A DNA stretch of 64,000 nt. It comes from Boswellia sacra. Its lineage: Eukaryota > Streptophyta > Magnoliopsida > Sapindales > Burseraceae. Each line of letters opens with the position of its first letter. The stretch's first letter is position 1. Both the position numbers and the translations under genes were made by a program. The notes beneath the pieces are model-generated. The model searched no databases, was not told where the DNA came from, and was given only the letters and a program-made list of their open reading frames with translations. The stretch lies in NCBI GenBank assembly GCA_013180625.2, contig SNVD02012231.1, forward strand, positions 1 through 64,000, given 5' to 3'. Below are positions 11,665 to 22,223 of this stretch, in pieces.

Positions 11665-13402
11665 ATGAAAATTTGGTCACGAACATCTAGTGGTAGACTT
11701 GTTAGAAAAAAATCATCTTCCTTAGAAAACATGGCCGACAATCATGAGGAAATATTCACGGATGAAGGGGACAACCGTTCGCAACAAAATGATCAAAAAC
11801 AACGAAGAACCCTCAAAGACTACATGAATCCGGTAAGGACTAGTGCACCATCTTGTGTAGTTTCTCCTCCAGATTCAATCCATTTCAATTTCAAACCAAG
11901 TTTTGTTCAGACTCTACCCACTTTCATGCGCCTTTGGACATGGAGAAACCAATATTCCACTTGAAACTCTTGAAGAGGTATGTAGCTACTACACTGACCC
12001 AAATTGTAGCATAAAACACCATTAGATTAAAGCTTTTTTTCTTTTTCTTTAAAAGATAAAGCTAGAACATGGCTACAAAATTTGAGGTCGAATTCATTAG
12101 TTCATGGGATGGAGAGAAACAAACAATTTGAAAAACTTTTTCCTACCCAAGACCAGAATTCTCTTAAAAGACAAATTTCTGATTTCTCTCAAAAACAAGG
12201 GAAAACCCTTTACCAATGTTGGGATAGGTATAAGGAACTACTTAATACCTGTCCTCACCATGGGTTTGAAACTTGGAGAATAGTTGCACATTTCTATGAA
12301 GGGTTAACACCTCACGATAGGCAACTAGTGGAATTAATGTGTAATGGAGAATTTAAAGAAAAAGACCTGAGGAAGCACTTGACTACATAGACTCCTTGAC
12401 AGAAAAGGCACAAAATTAGGACACTGCTGGCACCTAGAAGGTACCAGGCAAGGCCCCCCAACCTCGCCATCCAATAGAGGCATTTACAACCTTGAGAGAA
12501 GACCATGGACCTTCAAAGCCAAATTGCTCCCTCGCTAGAAAGGCGAGGCTTAGAAGATGAAAAGAGTGGTCAATTGAAATCTATTCACGAAATGTCTGTA
12601 ACATGTGTGATGACAATGACCATTCTACTGATGATTGCCCAACTTTGCCTGCCTTTAGGGAATGTCTCCATGAAGAAGCCAATGCCTTAAACACTTTCAA
12701 AAGGCCAAATCACAATCCATATTCACAAACCTACAATCCTGGTTGGAGAAATCATCCAAAATTTAGCTGAAAAAATGATAATCATGCACAATCTTCACAA
12801 GTCCCTTTTCAAACACGACAAAATTTTCAAAATTCTCATGATCATGCATATGCTTCTCCTCTTAGGAATGACCTTGAAGAGACATTGCATTCATCATTAC
12901 AAAGCAAGAGACTTTCAATAGTCAAACTGCTCAAACATTAGCAAATTTGTCAGAAACTCTTGCAAAATTTGCATTTACATTTAGCATCCAAGAGAAGGGA
13001 AAATTTCCTTCTCAAACATTGCAAAACCCCAAAGATCAATCTAACTCAAATGCAGGGAATTCATATAACCATTATTTTGACCAAGCCAAGTCAGTCATGA
13101 CCCTTCGCAATGGTAAGGTTGTTGAAAAACACATTCCTAATCCTTGTGAGAAAGAAGAAAAATCGATCTCTAAAGGACAGGAAGAGGCTGCCAACCCAAC
13201 ACCTAGCGAAGAAGAAACCAAATCCTCATCTGTGCCTCCATTTCCTCAAGCATTAGCTACACCAAAGAAGCCAACTCACAATTCTGAAATCTTTAAAATT
13301 TTCAAACAGGTAAAGGTCAACATTCCCTTGCTTGATGTGATCAAACAGGTACCTTCTTATGCAAAGTTTTTGAAAGACTTGTGCACTGTGAAAGAAAACT
13401 AA
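11665..13402 (+). pseudogene. element D gag
   Basis: The start ATG at 11665 (MKIWSRTSSGR) is shared with element C. The N-terminal region is a Gln/Asp-rich tail, then a retrotransposon-gag domain broken after residue ~85 and continued at 12082-12390 (LYQCWDRYKELLNTCPHHG, HFYEGLTPHDRQLVELMC). The zinc knuckle at about 12600-12645 reads CNMCDDNDHSTDDC, CX2CX4HX4C with all ligands present but in a shifted frame. The last part, 12947-13402, carries the MTLRNGK motif and an acidic Pro/Ser-rich linker into protease. At least four frame breaks are present. Confidence 0.9.
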
Positions 13403-14505
13403 ATGTGAAAAAGAAGGCCTTTCTAGCCGAGCAAGTAAGTGCTATTCTTCAAAATAATAATACAGTGAAATATAAGGATCCAGGTTGTCCTACAATTTCA
13501 TGTGTTATTGGAGACCATAAATTTGAACAAGCTTTACTTGATCTTGGTGCTAGTGTGAATTTGCTTCCATACTCAGTTTTTCAAAAACTCAATCTAGGTG
13601 AGTTAAAAACAACTTCTGTCACTCTTTTGCTTGCTGATAGATCAATTAAAGTACCAAGAGGAATAGTAGAAGATGTGTTAGTTCAAGTCGATAAATTCAT
13701 TTACCCAGTGGATTTTATCGTCTTGGATACACAACCAGTGGAAGTAAGCAATTCAATTCCTGTTATTTTAGGGCGTCCATTTCTAGCTACCTCTAATGCT
13801 TTGATTAATTACAGGAATGGAGTCATGAAGCTATCATTTGGGAACATGACATTGGAACTTAATGTTTTTAATATGTGCAAACAACCAAATGAAGAAGAAG
13901 ATGAAATTGACGAGGCCAATGTAATTGAATCTATTGTAGAAGATCACATCCAAAAAGGGAGTTCTTCTGACCCTTTGGAAACTTGTCTAGTGAATTCATT
14001 AGAATCACGCATGGAACTAGAGTCTGATCTTTCTGATATATGTTCTTTATTGGATTGTGCACAGGTGATGGAAAAAGGCTCCAAATCAAGATTTGAAGAA
14101 TTGGGGCAAATGAATGAAAGCAAGGAAGATGAAGCTCCCAAGTTAGAATTGAAGCCCTTACCTGAAGGACTGAAATATGCATATCTTGAGGAGAATCAGA
14201 CATATCCAGAATTGAAGCCCTTACCTGAAGGACTGAAATATGCATATCTTGGGGAGAATCAGACATATCCAGTGGTAATTTCTTCATCCATCACATGCGA
14301 GCAACAAGGTAAGTTGATAGAAGTGCTTAAAAGGCATAAAAATGCAATTGGGTGGACGTTAAAAGATATAAAAGGCATTAACCCTTTAATTTGCACACAT
14401 AGAATACATTTAGAGGAAAATGCCAAAACATCTCAACAACCTCAAAGGAGATTAAATCAACACATGAAAGAGGTCATTAGGGCTGAAGTTCTCAAACTAC
14501 TTTGA
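13381..14505 (+). pseudogene. element D protease and RT N-terminus
   Basis: The retropepsin-like active site is LLDLGASVNLLPY, with DLGA as the catalytic triplet region. The second strand motif is PVILGRPFLATSNA, typical of plant gypsy protease. An acidic spacer follows, then KLIEVLKRHKNAIGWTLKDI and RRLNQHMKEVIRAEVLKLL, which lead into reverse transcriptase. A stop directly follows KLL. A 63-bp direct duplication inside this frame (14146-14271) doubles the ELKPLPEGLKYAY block relative to element C and keeps the frame. Confidence 0.92.
14146..14271 (+). repeat. 63-bp in-frame tandem duplication in D pol
   Basis: Two copies start at 14146 and 14209, each encoding ELKPLPEGLKYAY plus eight more residues. 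They differ by one base (GAG vs GGG). Element C has one copy, so the duplication is specific to D. Confidence 0.95.
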
Positions 14506-15937
14506 TTGGGAATTATCTATCCTATTTCTGATAGTAGTGGGTAAGCCCGACACAATGTACCTAAGAAATCGGCAATTACAGAAGTTTAAAAATAAAAGGC
14601 TGGAATATTGCCACTCGTGTCCCATCTAGTTGGAGGATGTGCATTGATTATAGAAAATTAAATGCTGTCACTAGAAAAGACCATTTTCCCTTACCTTTCC
14701 TTGACCAAATTCTTGAAAGAGTAGCATGAAACCCCTACTCTGCTTTCTCGATGGATACTCAGGCTATTATCAAATTCCCATTGCACTTGAAGACCAAGAA
14801 AAAACAACATTCACGTGCCTCTTCGGCACTTTTGCATTTAGGAGAATGCCTTTGGACTTTGTAATGCCCCAGCCACTTTTCAAAGATGCATGTTAAGCAT
14901 TTTCAGTGACATGGTTGAGCATTGTTTAGAAGTTTTCATGGATGATTTAACTGTCTTTGGAAACTCTTTTGATAATTGTCTTGAAAATTTAGAAAAAGTC
15001 CTAAAAAGGTGTGTAGAAAAAAGGTCTTATTTTGAATTGGAAAAAATGTCATTATATGGTCACTTCAGGAATTGTCTTAGGTCATGTGGTGTCTTCTAAA
15101 GGAATTGAAGTGGACAAAGCAAAAGTGGAATTAATTTCCCATTTGCCTCCACCAAAAACAGTTAAAGAGGTTCGTTCATTCTTAGGGCATGCTGGATTTT
15201 ATAGGAGGTTCATAAGAAATTTCAGTGCTATATCTAAACCTCTTTGTAACCTCTTAATAAAAGATACTTCCTTTGAATGGACTCAAGAATGTCAAAATGC
15301 CGTTGATACACTAATTGGACTTTTAACAACTGCTCCAATTATGCAATCTCCTGATTGGTCCTTGCCTTTTGAATTGATGTGTGATGCAAGTGACTATGCC
15401 GTTGGTGCTGTCTTAGGACAAAGAAAAGAAGGTAAGCCTTATGTAATATACTATGCAAGTAGGACTTTAAATGATGCACAAATGAATTACACAACAACTG
15501 CGAAAGAACTACTTGCAGTAGTATTTGCATTGGACAAATTTCGATCTTATTTAATTGGTTCTCCAACAATTGTTTACACTGACCATGCAGCTGTGAGATA
15601 TTTAATGACTAAACAGGATGCAAAACCTAGATTGATACGGTGGATCTTATTGCTCCAAGAATTCAACATCACAATAAAGGATAAGAAAGGAGCCGAAAAT
15701 GTCATTGCTGATCATCTTTTAAGACTAACGACAGAGACATTAATTGAAACTTCACCTATCAATGATTCTTTTCCTGATGAATTTTTATTTTCCGTTGCTA
15801 CTGTACCTTGGTTTGCTAACATTGTAAATTTTCTTGCGACAGGGAAAATGCCACCTCATTGGAAAGCTCAAGACAAAAGAAAATTTTTAACCGAGATGAA
15901 AATTTTTTACTGGGATGACCCATATCTGTTCAAATAG
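14506..15937 (+). pseudogene. element D reverse transcriptase and RNase H
   Basis: RT is shattered between 14506 and 14890: stops and frameshifts cover the fingers and palm start. It is readable again at 14890 with the catalytic FMDDLTVFG box. A frameshift near 15050 leads into a long open frame to 15937 with KGIEVDKAKVELISHLP and FLGHAGFYRRFI, then RNase H with Asp in CDASD, Glu in AKELLAV, Asp in YTDHAA and the last Asp in NVIADHLLR. All four RNase H acidic residues are present. The frame ends in the start of integrase (HWKAQDKRKFL, FYWDDPYLFK) at a TAG. Confidence 0.9.
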
Positions 15938-17174
15938 TGGTCCAGACCAAATAATAGAAGATGCATCCCGACAATGAGGGCAAGTATGTCATTACTTTTT
16001 TCATTCTGAAGCATGTGGAGACATTTTTCCATCTAGAAAACAGTTTGCGAAGATCTACAATGTGGATTTTTATTGGCCCCCTTATTTTAACGATGCCAAT
16101 GCATTTGTTGAAAAAACGTGTGAAAATTGGTCAAAAATTGGGATCTATTCAAAAAGAAACATGATGCCCGTTGAATCCCATTCTTGTCGTTGAAATCTTT
16201 GACTGTTGGGGTATTGACTTTATGGGACCTTTTCCACCGTCATTTTGTTTTGTGTACATCCTTGTTGCAGTAGACTATGTTTCAAAATGGGTCGAGGCAA
16301 TTCCATGTCGAAACAATGATCACAAAACAGTTGTCAAATTCTTGAAAGAGAATATCTTGAGTAGATTTGGAATTCTTCGAACCATTATTGTGATGGGGGT
16401 ACACATTTTTGTAACAAACCATTTTAAACTTTAATGAAGAAATATGGAATAACCCATAAAATTTCTACACCTTATCACCCACAAACAAGTGGACAAGTTG
16501 AATTAGCTAATAGGGAGATAAAACAGATCTTAGAAAAAAACGGTTAACCCAAATCGTAAAGATTGGTCTTTAAGACTTAATGATGCACTTTGGCTTACCG
16601 AACTGCTTTCAAAACATCATTGGAAATGTCTCCTTATAGATTAGTTTATGGAAAACCTTGTCACTTGCCGGTGGAAATTGAACATAAAGCTTACTGGGCC
16701 ATTAAAACATTTAACACAACTTTGAATGATGCGTGCCAGATTTTTTACGGAAAAAAAACCTCCAACTGAGTGAACTTGAAAGAAATCAGGAATGAGTGCT
16801 TATGAAAATTCTAAAATCTCAAAGAAAAAATGAAGGTTTTTCCCTACAAATTTTTGTTAGAAATCTTTTGAACCTTCACAAAAGTTCTTTTGTATGATTC
16901 AAGGTTGCATTTATTTCCTGGTAAACTTCGGTCACGTTTGACTGGGCCTTTCATTGTTAAAAATGTTTTCCCTCATGGAGCAGTTGAAATTGAGAACCCA
17001 AAGAATGGTCAAGTGTTTAAAGTTAATGGACAACGGTTAAAACCATTCTTTGAAAATTTTGACCAAAATGAAGAGTCAATTGCTTTAGTCGATCCTTTTC
17101 AAAGATTGATTTTTCCCAGTCAAGTGGCGGATACGTACTCCGTGACTATTAAAGTCGGTTTTTCAGTTCCCTAA
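15938..17174 (+). pseudogene. element D integrase
   Basis: The HHCC domain (15961-16160) is frameshifted. The core frame 16171-16434 holds the first Asp ([11 protein letters not shown]) and [13 protein letters not shown] frameshift just before the second Asp turns DGGTHF into VMGVHIF. The Glu region ([17 protein letters not shown]) follows in another frame near 16480. The C-terminal domain at 16890-17174 ([27 protein letters not shown]) is open and ends at TAA. No single frame carries all three catalytic residues. Confidence 0.88.
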
Positions 17175-17223
17175 AAACTGTTGCTTGCATCCATTTTCTT
17201 TTCTTCTCTCTCATTTTCTTCAC

Positions 17224-17914
17224 ATGGATACCATTCTCTCAAAATTGCACAAACATTTTCCCTCTCTTCCTCAAAATGATTTTCTTAAAATTTATAAAGC
17301 TCGTGCAGAAAGACTAAGGTTGTTGATGCGTAAGGGTATTCCTGCTGATTTAAGATGGTTAATTGAAGCCAAGGTTCGATTCTCTTGTAAGTTTTCAGAT
17401 AATCTTGTTTCCCATATGCCAGGTTTGGGAAAAAGCTCTTATGTCAAAAAGCGAAGAGCGAAAAGGTTACAAGTTTGTCCCAGATGTGCAAGATGGACTT
17501 GTAACCAGCGTTGCCGCTCCTTGGGATATTTGTCTAACAATCGATAGGTAACTACCGTCATCAATAATGGACTGAGTAACAGAGTCTTTGGATGATATCC
17601 ACGACTCTTGAGACGCATTCTTTGTGGACTTGGTTCAGCGTGAAATTTTTAATTTGTGGACCCAATTCCGAGATGAGCAGGAACGCTATAGTCTTGGGAA
17701 TCTGACTCAAAACGACCCTGTTTGCCAGTTTATAAGAAAACTGGATGGGAAGCATATCCCCAACTCATATAAGGTGTTTAAGCCGTTTCTGGACGTAAAA
17801 CCAGAGGAAGATGTGAGCCACAGTCACAACTACCTGTACATATGCATGCGTCCCATCATTTTTGAATTTTTATGCCTTATAGCTGTCATTTTTGAATTTG
17901 TATCTTTTGCTTGA
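17224..17914 (+). pseudogene. ORF-X in element D: Cys-rich basic protein of unknown function
   Basis: Not a family I recognise. The start at 17224 (MDTILSKLHKHFPSLPQND) is chosen because the C copy opens identically and the E copy aligns from the same codon. Order: N-terminal helix, LRWLIEAKVRFS, PGLGKSSY, a very basic run (KKRRAKRL), then C-x2-C-x4-C-x3-C (CPRCARWTCNQRC), a possible zinc or nucleic-acid-binding knuckle. After a frameshift near 17550 it continues with LWTQFRDEQERYSLGNL, DPVCQFIRKLDGKHIP and DVKPEEDVSHSHNYLYI. It sits 50 bp after integrase, where Athila elements usually have an env-like frame, but no membrane or signal segment is seen. Homologous copies lie in C and E. Confidence 0.75.
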
Positions 17915-18030
17915 CTTATGGTGTCTTATTTCATCATCTTTTGACCTTTGTTTTGCATTATTGTCAACTTTTTCAACAAACAATCGAGCTACCTAGATAG
18001 ATATCATCATTAACATGCCTTTTTGCACTC

Positions 18031-18041
18031 CATAAATACCT
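18031..18041 (+). promoter_or_regulatory. possible TATA box upstream of LOG in D
   Basis: CCATAAATACC lies about 55 bp upstream of the LOG start position. The same string, on the minus strand, precedes LOG in element C. It suggests that cargo expression may not depend on the LTR promoter. Short AT-rich matches are common, so support is weak. Confidence 0.35.
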
Positions 18042-18090
18042 GACATGTCTTGTTCTCGTTCTTCACACATAGTTAGAGGTCCACATAGAC

Positions 18091-18742
18091 AGGGAAGGAA
18101 CTTCAAAACGTCGAATCCAAAGGATATGTGTATTCTGCGGATCTCGACCGGGTAAAAGTGAGGAGTTTGTAGAAGTAGCAAACTATCTTGGTAGGCTACT
18201 GGCTGAAAGAAAGATTCATGTGGTTATGGGGGAGGTAGCCTCGGGTTAATGGGTTGCGTATCAACAGCTACACATGTAGGAGGCAGTCAAGTGTTAGGAG
18301 TTATTCCTAAAGCTTTGGCTGTAGAAAGCATTGTTGAAAAAACGGTTGGGAAGGAGTTACAGGTCTCCTCTATGCATGAACGCATGGCACATATGCTCAT
18401 CAATTCAGATGCCTTTATTGCTTTACCAGGTGGCTTTGGCACTCTTGAAGAAAATTTTTCAAATTGCCTCTTGGGCCCAACTGAATCTCCATCAAAAACC
18501 CATAGGTTTGTTGAATGTCAAAAATTTCTTTGATCCTATGATAAGTTTTGTTGATGCAGCTGTGGACAGAATTTTATCCCTCATTGTCAGCGAGAAAGAT
18601 CCTTATTTCTGCCACTTCTGCTGGTGAGCTACTTAACAAATTACACGAAGTTGAGTATGAACCTGACCCAGCTAGTACTCAAATTAATTGGGCAGGAGGG
18701 CAAAACAAAAAGTGCAAATTGGATCTGAATCTCCGGTTGTAA
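18091..18742 (+). pseudogene. LOG-family (cytokinin riboside 5'-monophosphate phosphoribohydrolase) cargo, element D
   Basis: LOG enzymes cut the ribose-phosphate from cytokinin nucleotides to give active free-base cytokinin. Here RICVFCGSRPGKSEEF starts the Rossmann-like fold, followed by [35 protein letters not shown] and [11 protein letters not shown] (the PGGxGTxxE signature). The C-terminus is a basic patch plus LDLNLRL, then TAA. Defects: the start codon reads AGG where C has ATG; a one-base loss near 18225 breaks HVVYGGG; two more frame changes follow PGGFGTLEE. About 217 codons in total, normal for LOG. It lies 180 bp after ORF-X. Confidence 0.92.
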
Positions 18743-20075
18743 TTTTTTTGTCTTTTATTTTATTTTATTTTTAGCATGTTATTTTATGAGTCTTTCAGGT
18801 CATCTCTCTTGAATAACAGAAGTTTCAGGTAATGTCCCCTATACTTTATCTCTCTACATTTAAACATTGAGGACAATGTTTCATTTGGTTGGGGGGGGGA
18901 AGGATAGTAGACATAAGTGTGTCTTGAAATTTTATTTTTTCTTGCAAAAAAAAAAAAGAAAAGCGAGTTAGTAATTAGATTCAAAGTGCGGTGTAAGGAG
19001 TTCAAATCCTCTTGAGACACATTCTGGGTTAGGAATGACAGAGTAAAGAGGACCAGTTTGAACTCCTGAAACCCATTCTAACCAATTTGTCATTTTATTT
19101 TGATTTTGTGAACTCATTTTAGCTAACTTGATATTATTTAGTCTTGAGTTTTGAATTTTATAACAAGGAGGTCTTATTCATTTCACTTTGAATCATTCAA
19201 ATCTATGAACTCTCACAACCTTATCATTTAATAAATTATGTGCTTATGTGCTCATTAAGCGAGTATCTATGAATCTTTCTTCACACACACACATACCTTG
19301 ATGTATGATTGTGGGTGGCGAAATGAAATATTGCAATATTTGAGTTCTTTTGTTTTGTTTAGGATAACAACAAAAGGAAGGGGAAAGTTAAAAAAAAAAA
19401 AATGAAAAAATGAAAAAATGAAAAATGAAAAAAAAAGAAAAAAAAAGAAAAAAAGAGAGAAAGCAATGGTGGATAAGTTTGGTCTTGTAGCCTCCTTAAT
19501 TCGAGCAATTAAGCCCGAGTGGTGCCTCAACACCTAATACCTAAAGACCAACTGGTTTGGGAGTTATTGGCCCAAAGCTCGCTACATGGATTAAGGAGAA
19601 AGCTTAATGGGATTGAACATTGCACTATCCATAAGTTTCTAAGCAAAAATAAAGCATCGGCAACCGAGTCGTTAAGCTCGTAGGGGTGTCTTAATACCTA
19701 ATGCCCTAAGGCCAACTGGTCTGGGAGTCATTAGCCTAAGGCTCGCTACATGGGTTAAAGATGCATTCTTTCAAAAAAAATATGTATAAAATGAATGAAT
19801 ATCCCCTACCTAAGGTTGTTAGCCTTAACAAATACTAGAACCGATATGGCATATTTCTAATAAGCCCCATAGTCATGTGTCAACTGAGCACAAAAGAAGG
19901 TTTGTGGATATCTTGACTGAAGGGTACATGATTCATTAAAAAAAAAAAAATCAGTTGAGAGTTTGTTTATTTGGATAAAATCAAGGAGAGTGCAATAATG
20001 ACTACCTTGGATGTAAAATTCTATAAATCACTTCTAAATAATAACGCTTTAATTGCTAGGGACTAGCAATAAGCT
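18743..20075 (+). other. element D 3' noncoding region
   Basis: About 1.3 kb without a usable frame. It contains ACATTGAGGACAATGT (an inverted repeat) followed by a G-rich purine run at about 18866-18903, an oligo-A run, and the motif pair GAACTCC / GTCTCAAGAGGATTTGAA near 19000-19075. A duplicated stem-forming block lies at 19505-19600 and 19665-19765. The same parts occur in the same order in C, and most are recognisable in E, so this region is conserved beyond chance. The long A-rich run at 19380-19460 gives a false K-rich reading. Confidence 0.8.
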
Positions 20076-20087
20076 AGTTGGGGGGTG
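20076..20087 (+). other. element D polypurine tract
   Basis: AGTTGGGGGGTG lies directly before the 3' LTR start TGATGAAC at 20088. Its position and G-richness fit the primer for plus-strand DNA synthesis. Confidence 0.85.
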
Positions 20088-21451
20088 TGATGAACATTTA
20101 AATATGCATGTTTAATAAGAGTTTAGTTCATCATATTGCATTAATAGTGTCATTAAATTCTTCAACTTAAGCATATTTTGTAGCATTTGCATCTTTGGAA
20201 TTAATTCCTCTTAATTTTGGTTTTGTTACAGGTTCGGTAAAATGGGCATAACTCTCTATTTATAGATCAGAATGGTGCAATTTTTAATGTTTTGGAAAGC
20301 TGATTTAATTGTCTACAAGATTGCATTTCACAAGCGTCATCAAATTCGGGCTCTTAGTGGACCAAAATTGGGCTTGAAATGAACCCATCTACAGTCTCTG
20401 CCCAGTCTGACCAGGCCTCAGTATTTGGACCGTATCTCTCAAAATACGTATCCAAATTGTGCAAATCAATATGTTCTAGAAAGCTTAGAGAAATATCTAC
20501 AACTTTCATGAAGACATGTGATTAAAATTCACAACATTTCGATGTCAAAATTGATGGTCAAGTCGGTGCCTAATGATCCCAATTGTCAAAGATATTTACA
20601 ACTAATATTTGACAATTATGCCCTTGTAATTTGACAAGTTTGCCCCTGGATGTATCTATAAATAGAGGTGCATTGTGACCTATTAGGGCATCTTGGCCTT
20701 GGCTGGAACATTTTGGCTTTGGCTAGGATCTTGTATTGTGTTTTGTGTGTTTATGTTATTAATGAATTTCCTTTTTCTTGCATTTTATTTTCTTTCTATT
20801 ATAATGTTCTTCTATTTCTCTTTTGCTAAGGTGAAAGGGTGAAACCCTTGATATGAGAATAAGGATTCTCTAACCCTTAATATGTGCTTAATAATCTTAT
20901 CTTATAATGTTTATTCAATATGATTTATATTTAATTTCTTAATCAATCTTGACACCACTCGTAAAGTGGAGGTCTTGATCCATTGTCGACAATCCTTGGC
21001 ACATCAAATGCTTGGATCCTTTCTAGATGATTTATGGTTCTTCCTTACCGACACGAATCTAGTTAGGAACCTTGATTTGGTGTAGACATATGGTGATTGG
21101 CACATTGGATGCTTGAACCCATTTACAAGAAGTGGTATAAATATTGGTAACGAAACAAATATAATTCATATAACTAAAATGGGTTAATTATCCTTATTTG
21201 AAATATCAAGGGCGGATCCCCTAACCTTAACTTTCATTATTATTGTGTTAATTCCTTTTACTTGCGCATTTTAATTATTCTCATCCATTATTGATATTAT
21301 CTTGTCATATCTTTGAATCATCATATCGTATTTGCTTAGCTTATAATTTGAGCGCTAAAATCCCCTTCCTCGTGGATCGACCCCGGTCTCACCGGGTTTT
21401 ATTACTTCGACACTCCTATACTTGGGAGACAATCCTTTTTCGGATGTGTCA
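20088..21451 (+). repeat. element D 3' LTR, 1364 bp
   Basis: TGATGAAC...GGATGTGTCA, collinear with 10167-11533 with scattered substitutions and one-base indels (about six differences in the first 130 bp, fewer later). The TATA box is at 20657-20664. It is followed by the target duplication CTTGC at 21452-21456. Confidence 0.95.
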
Positions 21452-21456
21452 CTTGC

Positions 21457-21493
21457 CATTGAACTTCTCTATTTCAAACTTGGTTCCAGCCAT
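21457..21493 (-). pseudogene. copia B gag, first codons
   Basis: The minus strand from 21493 reads ATG then AGTKFEIEKFNG, the standard N-terminus of copia gag. The frame continues across element D at 10161 (SDFGLWKKKMR). The insertion duplicated GCAAG (CTTGC on plus), bases of codons 13-14. This shows directly which element is the host and which the guest. Confidence 0.92.
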
Positions 21494-21556
21494 TGTTTCT
21501 CACTTTGAAATTTTCACGAGTAGGTTGTATGCGAAGCCAAGTCTAAACCAAGACTT

Positions 21557-21567
21557 TCATACCAAAT
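21557..21567 (-). other. copia B primer binding site, degraded
   Basis: The minus strand reads TTGGTATGAAAG beside the LTR. The standard copia site would be TTGGTATCAGAG, so two to three positions have decayed. Confidence 0.75.
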
Positions 21568-22223
21568 TGTTGTGGTAGACGACGGATCTAGGCAGCCAAT
21601 TCCACCCAAGAGCCACACAATACCAAGTATAGTTGAGATATCTAACCGCAGTAAACAAACAAGCAAAGAAAAATAAACAAGAGATTGAACACCATGATTT
21701 ATAGTGGTTCAATTCAAGTTGAACCTACATCCACTGGGAAGACTGCAAAAGGATTATTCATTATGAAGAAAAGAAGACTACAAGGATTACAATACTCTGT
21801 CACACTAAGAAAACTCTCTTTTCTTAGCCTCCTTTGTTTCTTCAGAAATCCTATAAGAGTTGGTTCTGTTCTTTCTCTCAACATAAAAAAACAGCCTTTT
21901 AATAAAGTACTAGTCATGTACAATAACCGCTATTGGCATTGCAACGCATTGCACCTTGCGCAGGAGCGCCATATCTTTACCTAAAAACGTCCCTGTGTCC
22001 CCCGTGGTTGTGCAAAGACACAACTCGCTTTGCATAAGGGTGCAAGGTTTCTATCTGGAAGTAGAGTGTTCTGTCCCTATCATTGCGTAGTTACGCAACA
22101 AACCTTGCGTAGGAGCACAAGATTTCTGCCTTACTTGCGTAGGAGCACGAGTCTCATGGTGTAGAGCGCAAGTGACCAGGTCTGACACTGAATTCAGTGA
22201 GGATTTGTGAGCCAAAACTAACA
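21568..22223 (-). repeat. copia B 5' LTR, 656 bp
   Basis: Plus-strand ends are TGTTGTGG and GCCAAAACTAACA. It aligns over about 600 bp with the truncated 3' LTR at 5295-5901 but with many differences, several at CG or TG positions as expected for aged methylated DNA. It fixes the right border of B at 22223. Confidence 0.88.

Larger units (their letters stand above)
10167..21451 (+). mobile_element. Athila-like gypsy retrotransposon D, full length, carries LOG cargo
   Basis: Length is 11285 bp with two LTRs (1367 and 1364 bp), a tRNA-Asp primer site, and gag, protease, RT, RNase H, integrase (the gypsy order), then ORF-X, a LOG-family gene, a long 3' noncoding region and a polypurine tract. 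It is flanked by CTTGC on both sides and splits copia B gag. The LTRs differ by only a few percent. The coding part has many frameshifts. The tRNA-Asp primer site and the protease/gag sequence style point to Athila; the extra cargo in place of an env-like frame is unusual. Confidence 0.93.
5295..22223 (-). mobile_element. Ty1/copia retrotransposon B, old, interrupted by A and D
   Basis: Minus-strand order: 5' LTR (22223-21568), degraded Met-tRNA primer site, start of gag (21493), a break by gypsy element D (10167-21451), rest of gag, protease, integrase, RT, RNase H, and a 3' LTR (5901-5295) whose outer end was removed by insertion of A. Without D the remaining copia sequence is about 5.6 kb. 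All frames are broken and the two LTRs differ by many substitutions, so B is the oldest layer here. Confidence 0.9.

Noticed and set aside
13931..14287. Minus-strand frame of 118 codons
   Set aside because: It lies opposite the protease-RT frame of D and includes the 63-bp duplication; no independent support.
17185..17223. Upstream start of ORF-X (MHPFSFLL...)
   Set aside because: Shared by D and C only; E aligns from the later codon, so 17224 is preferred.
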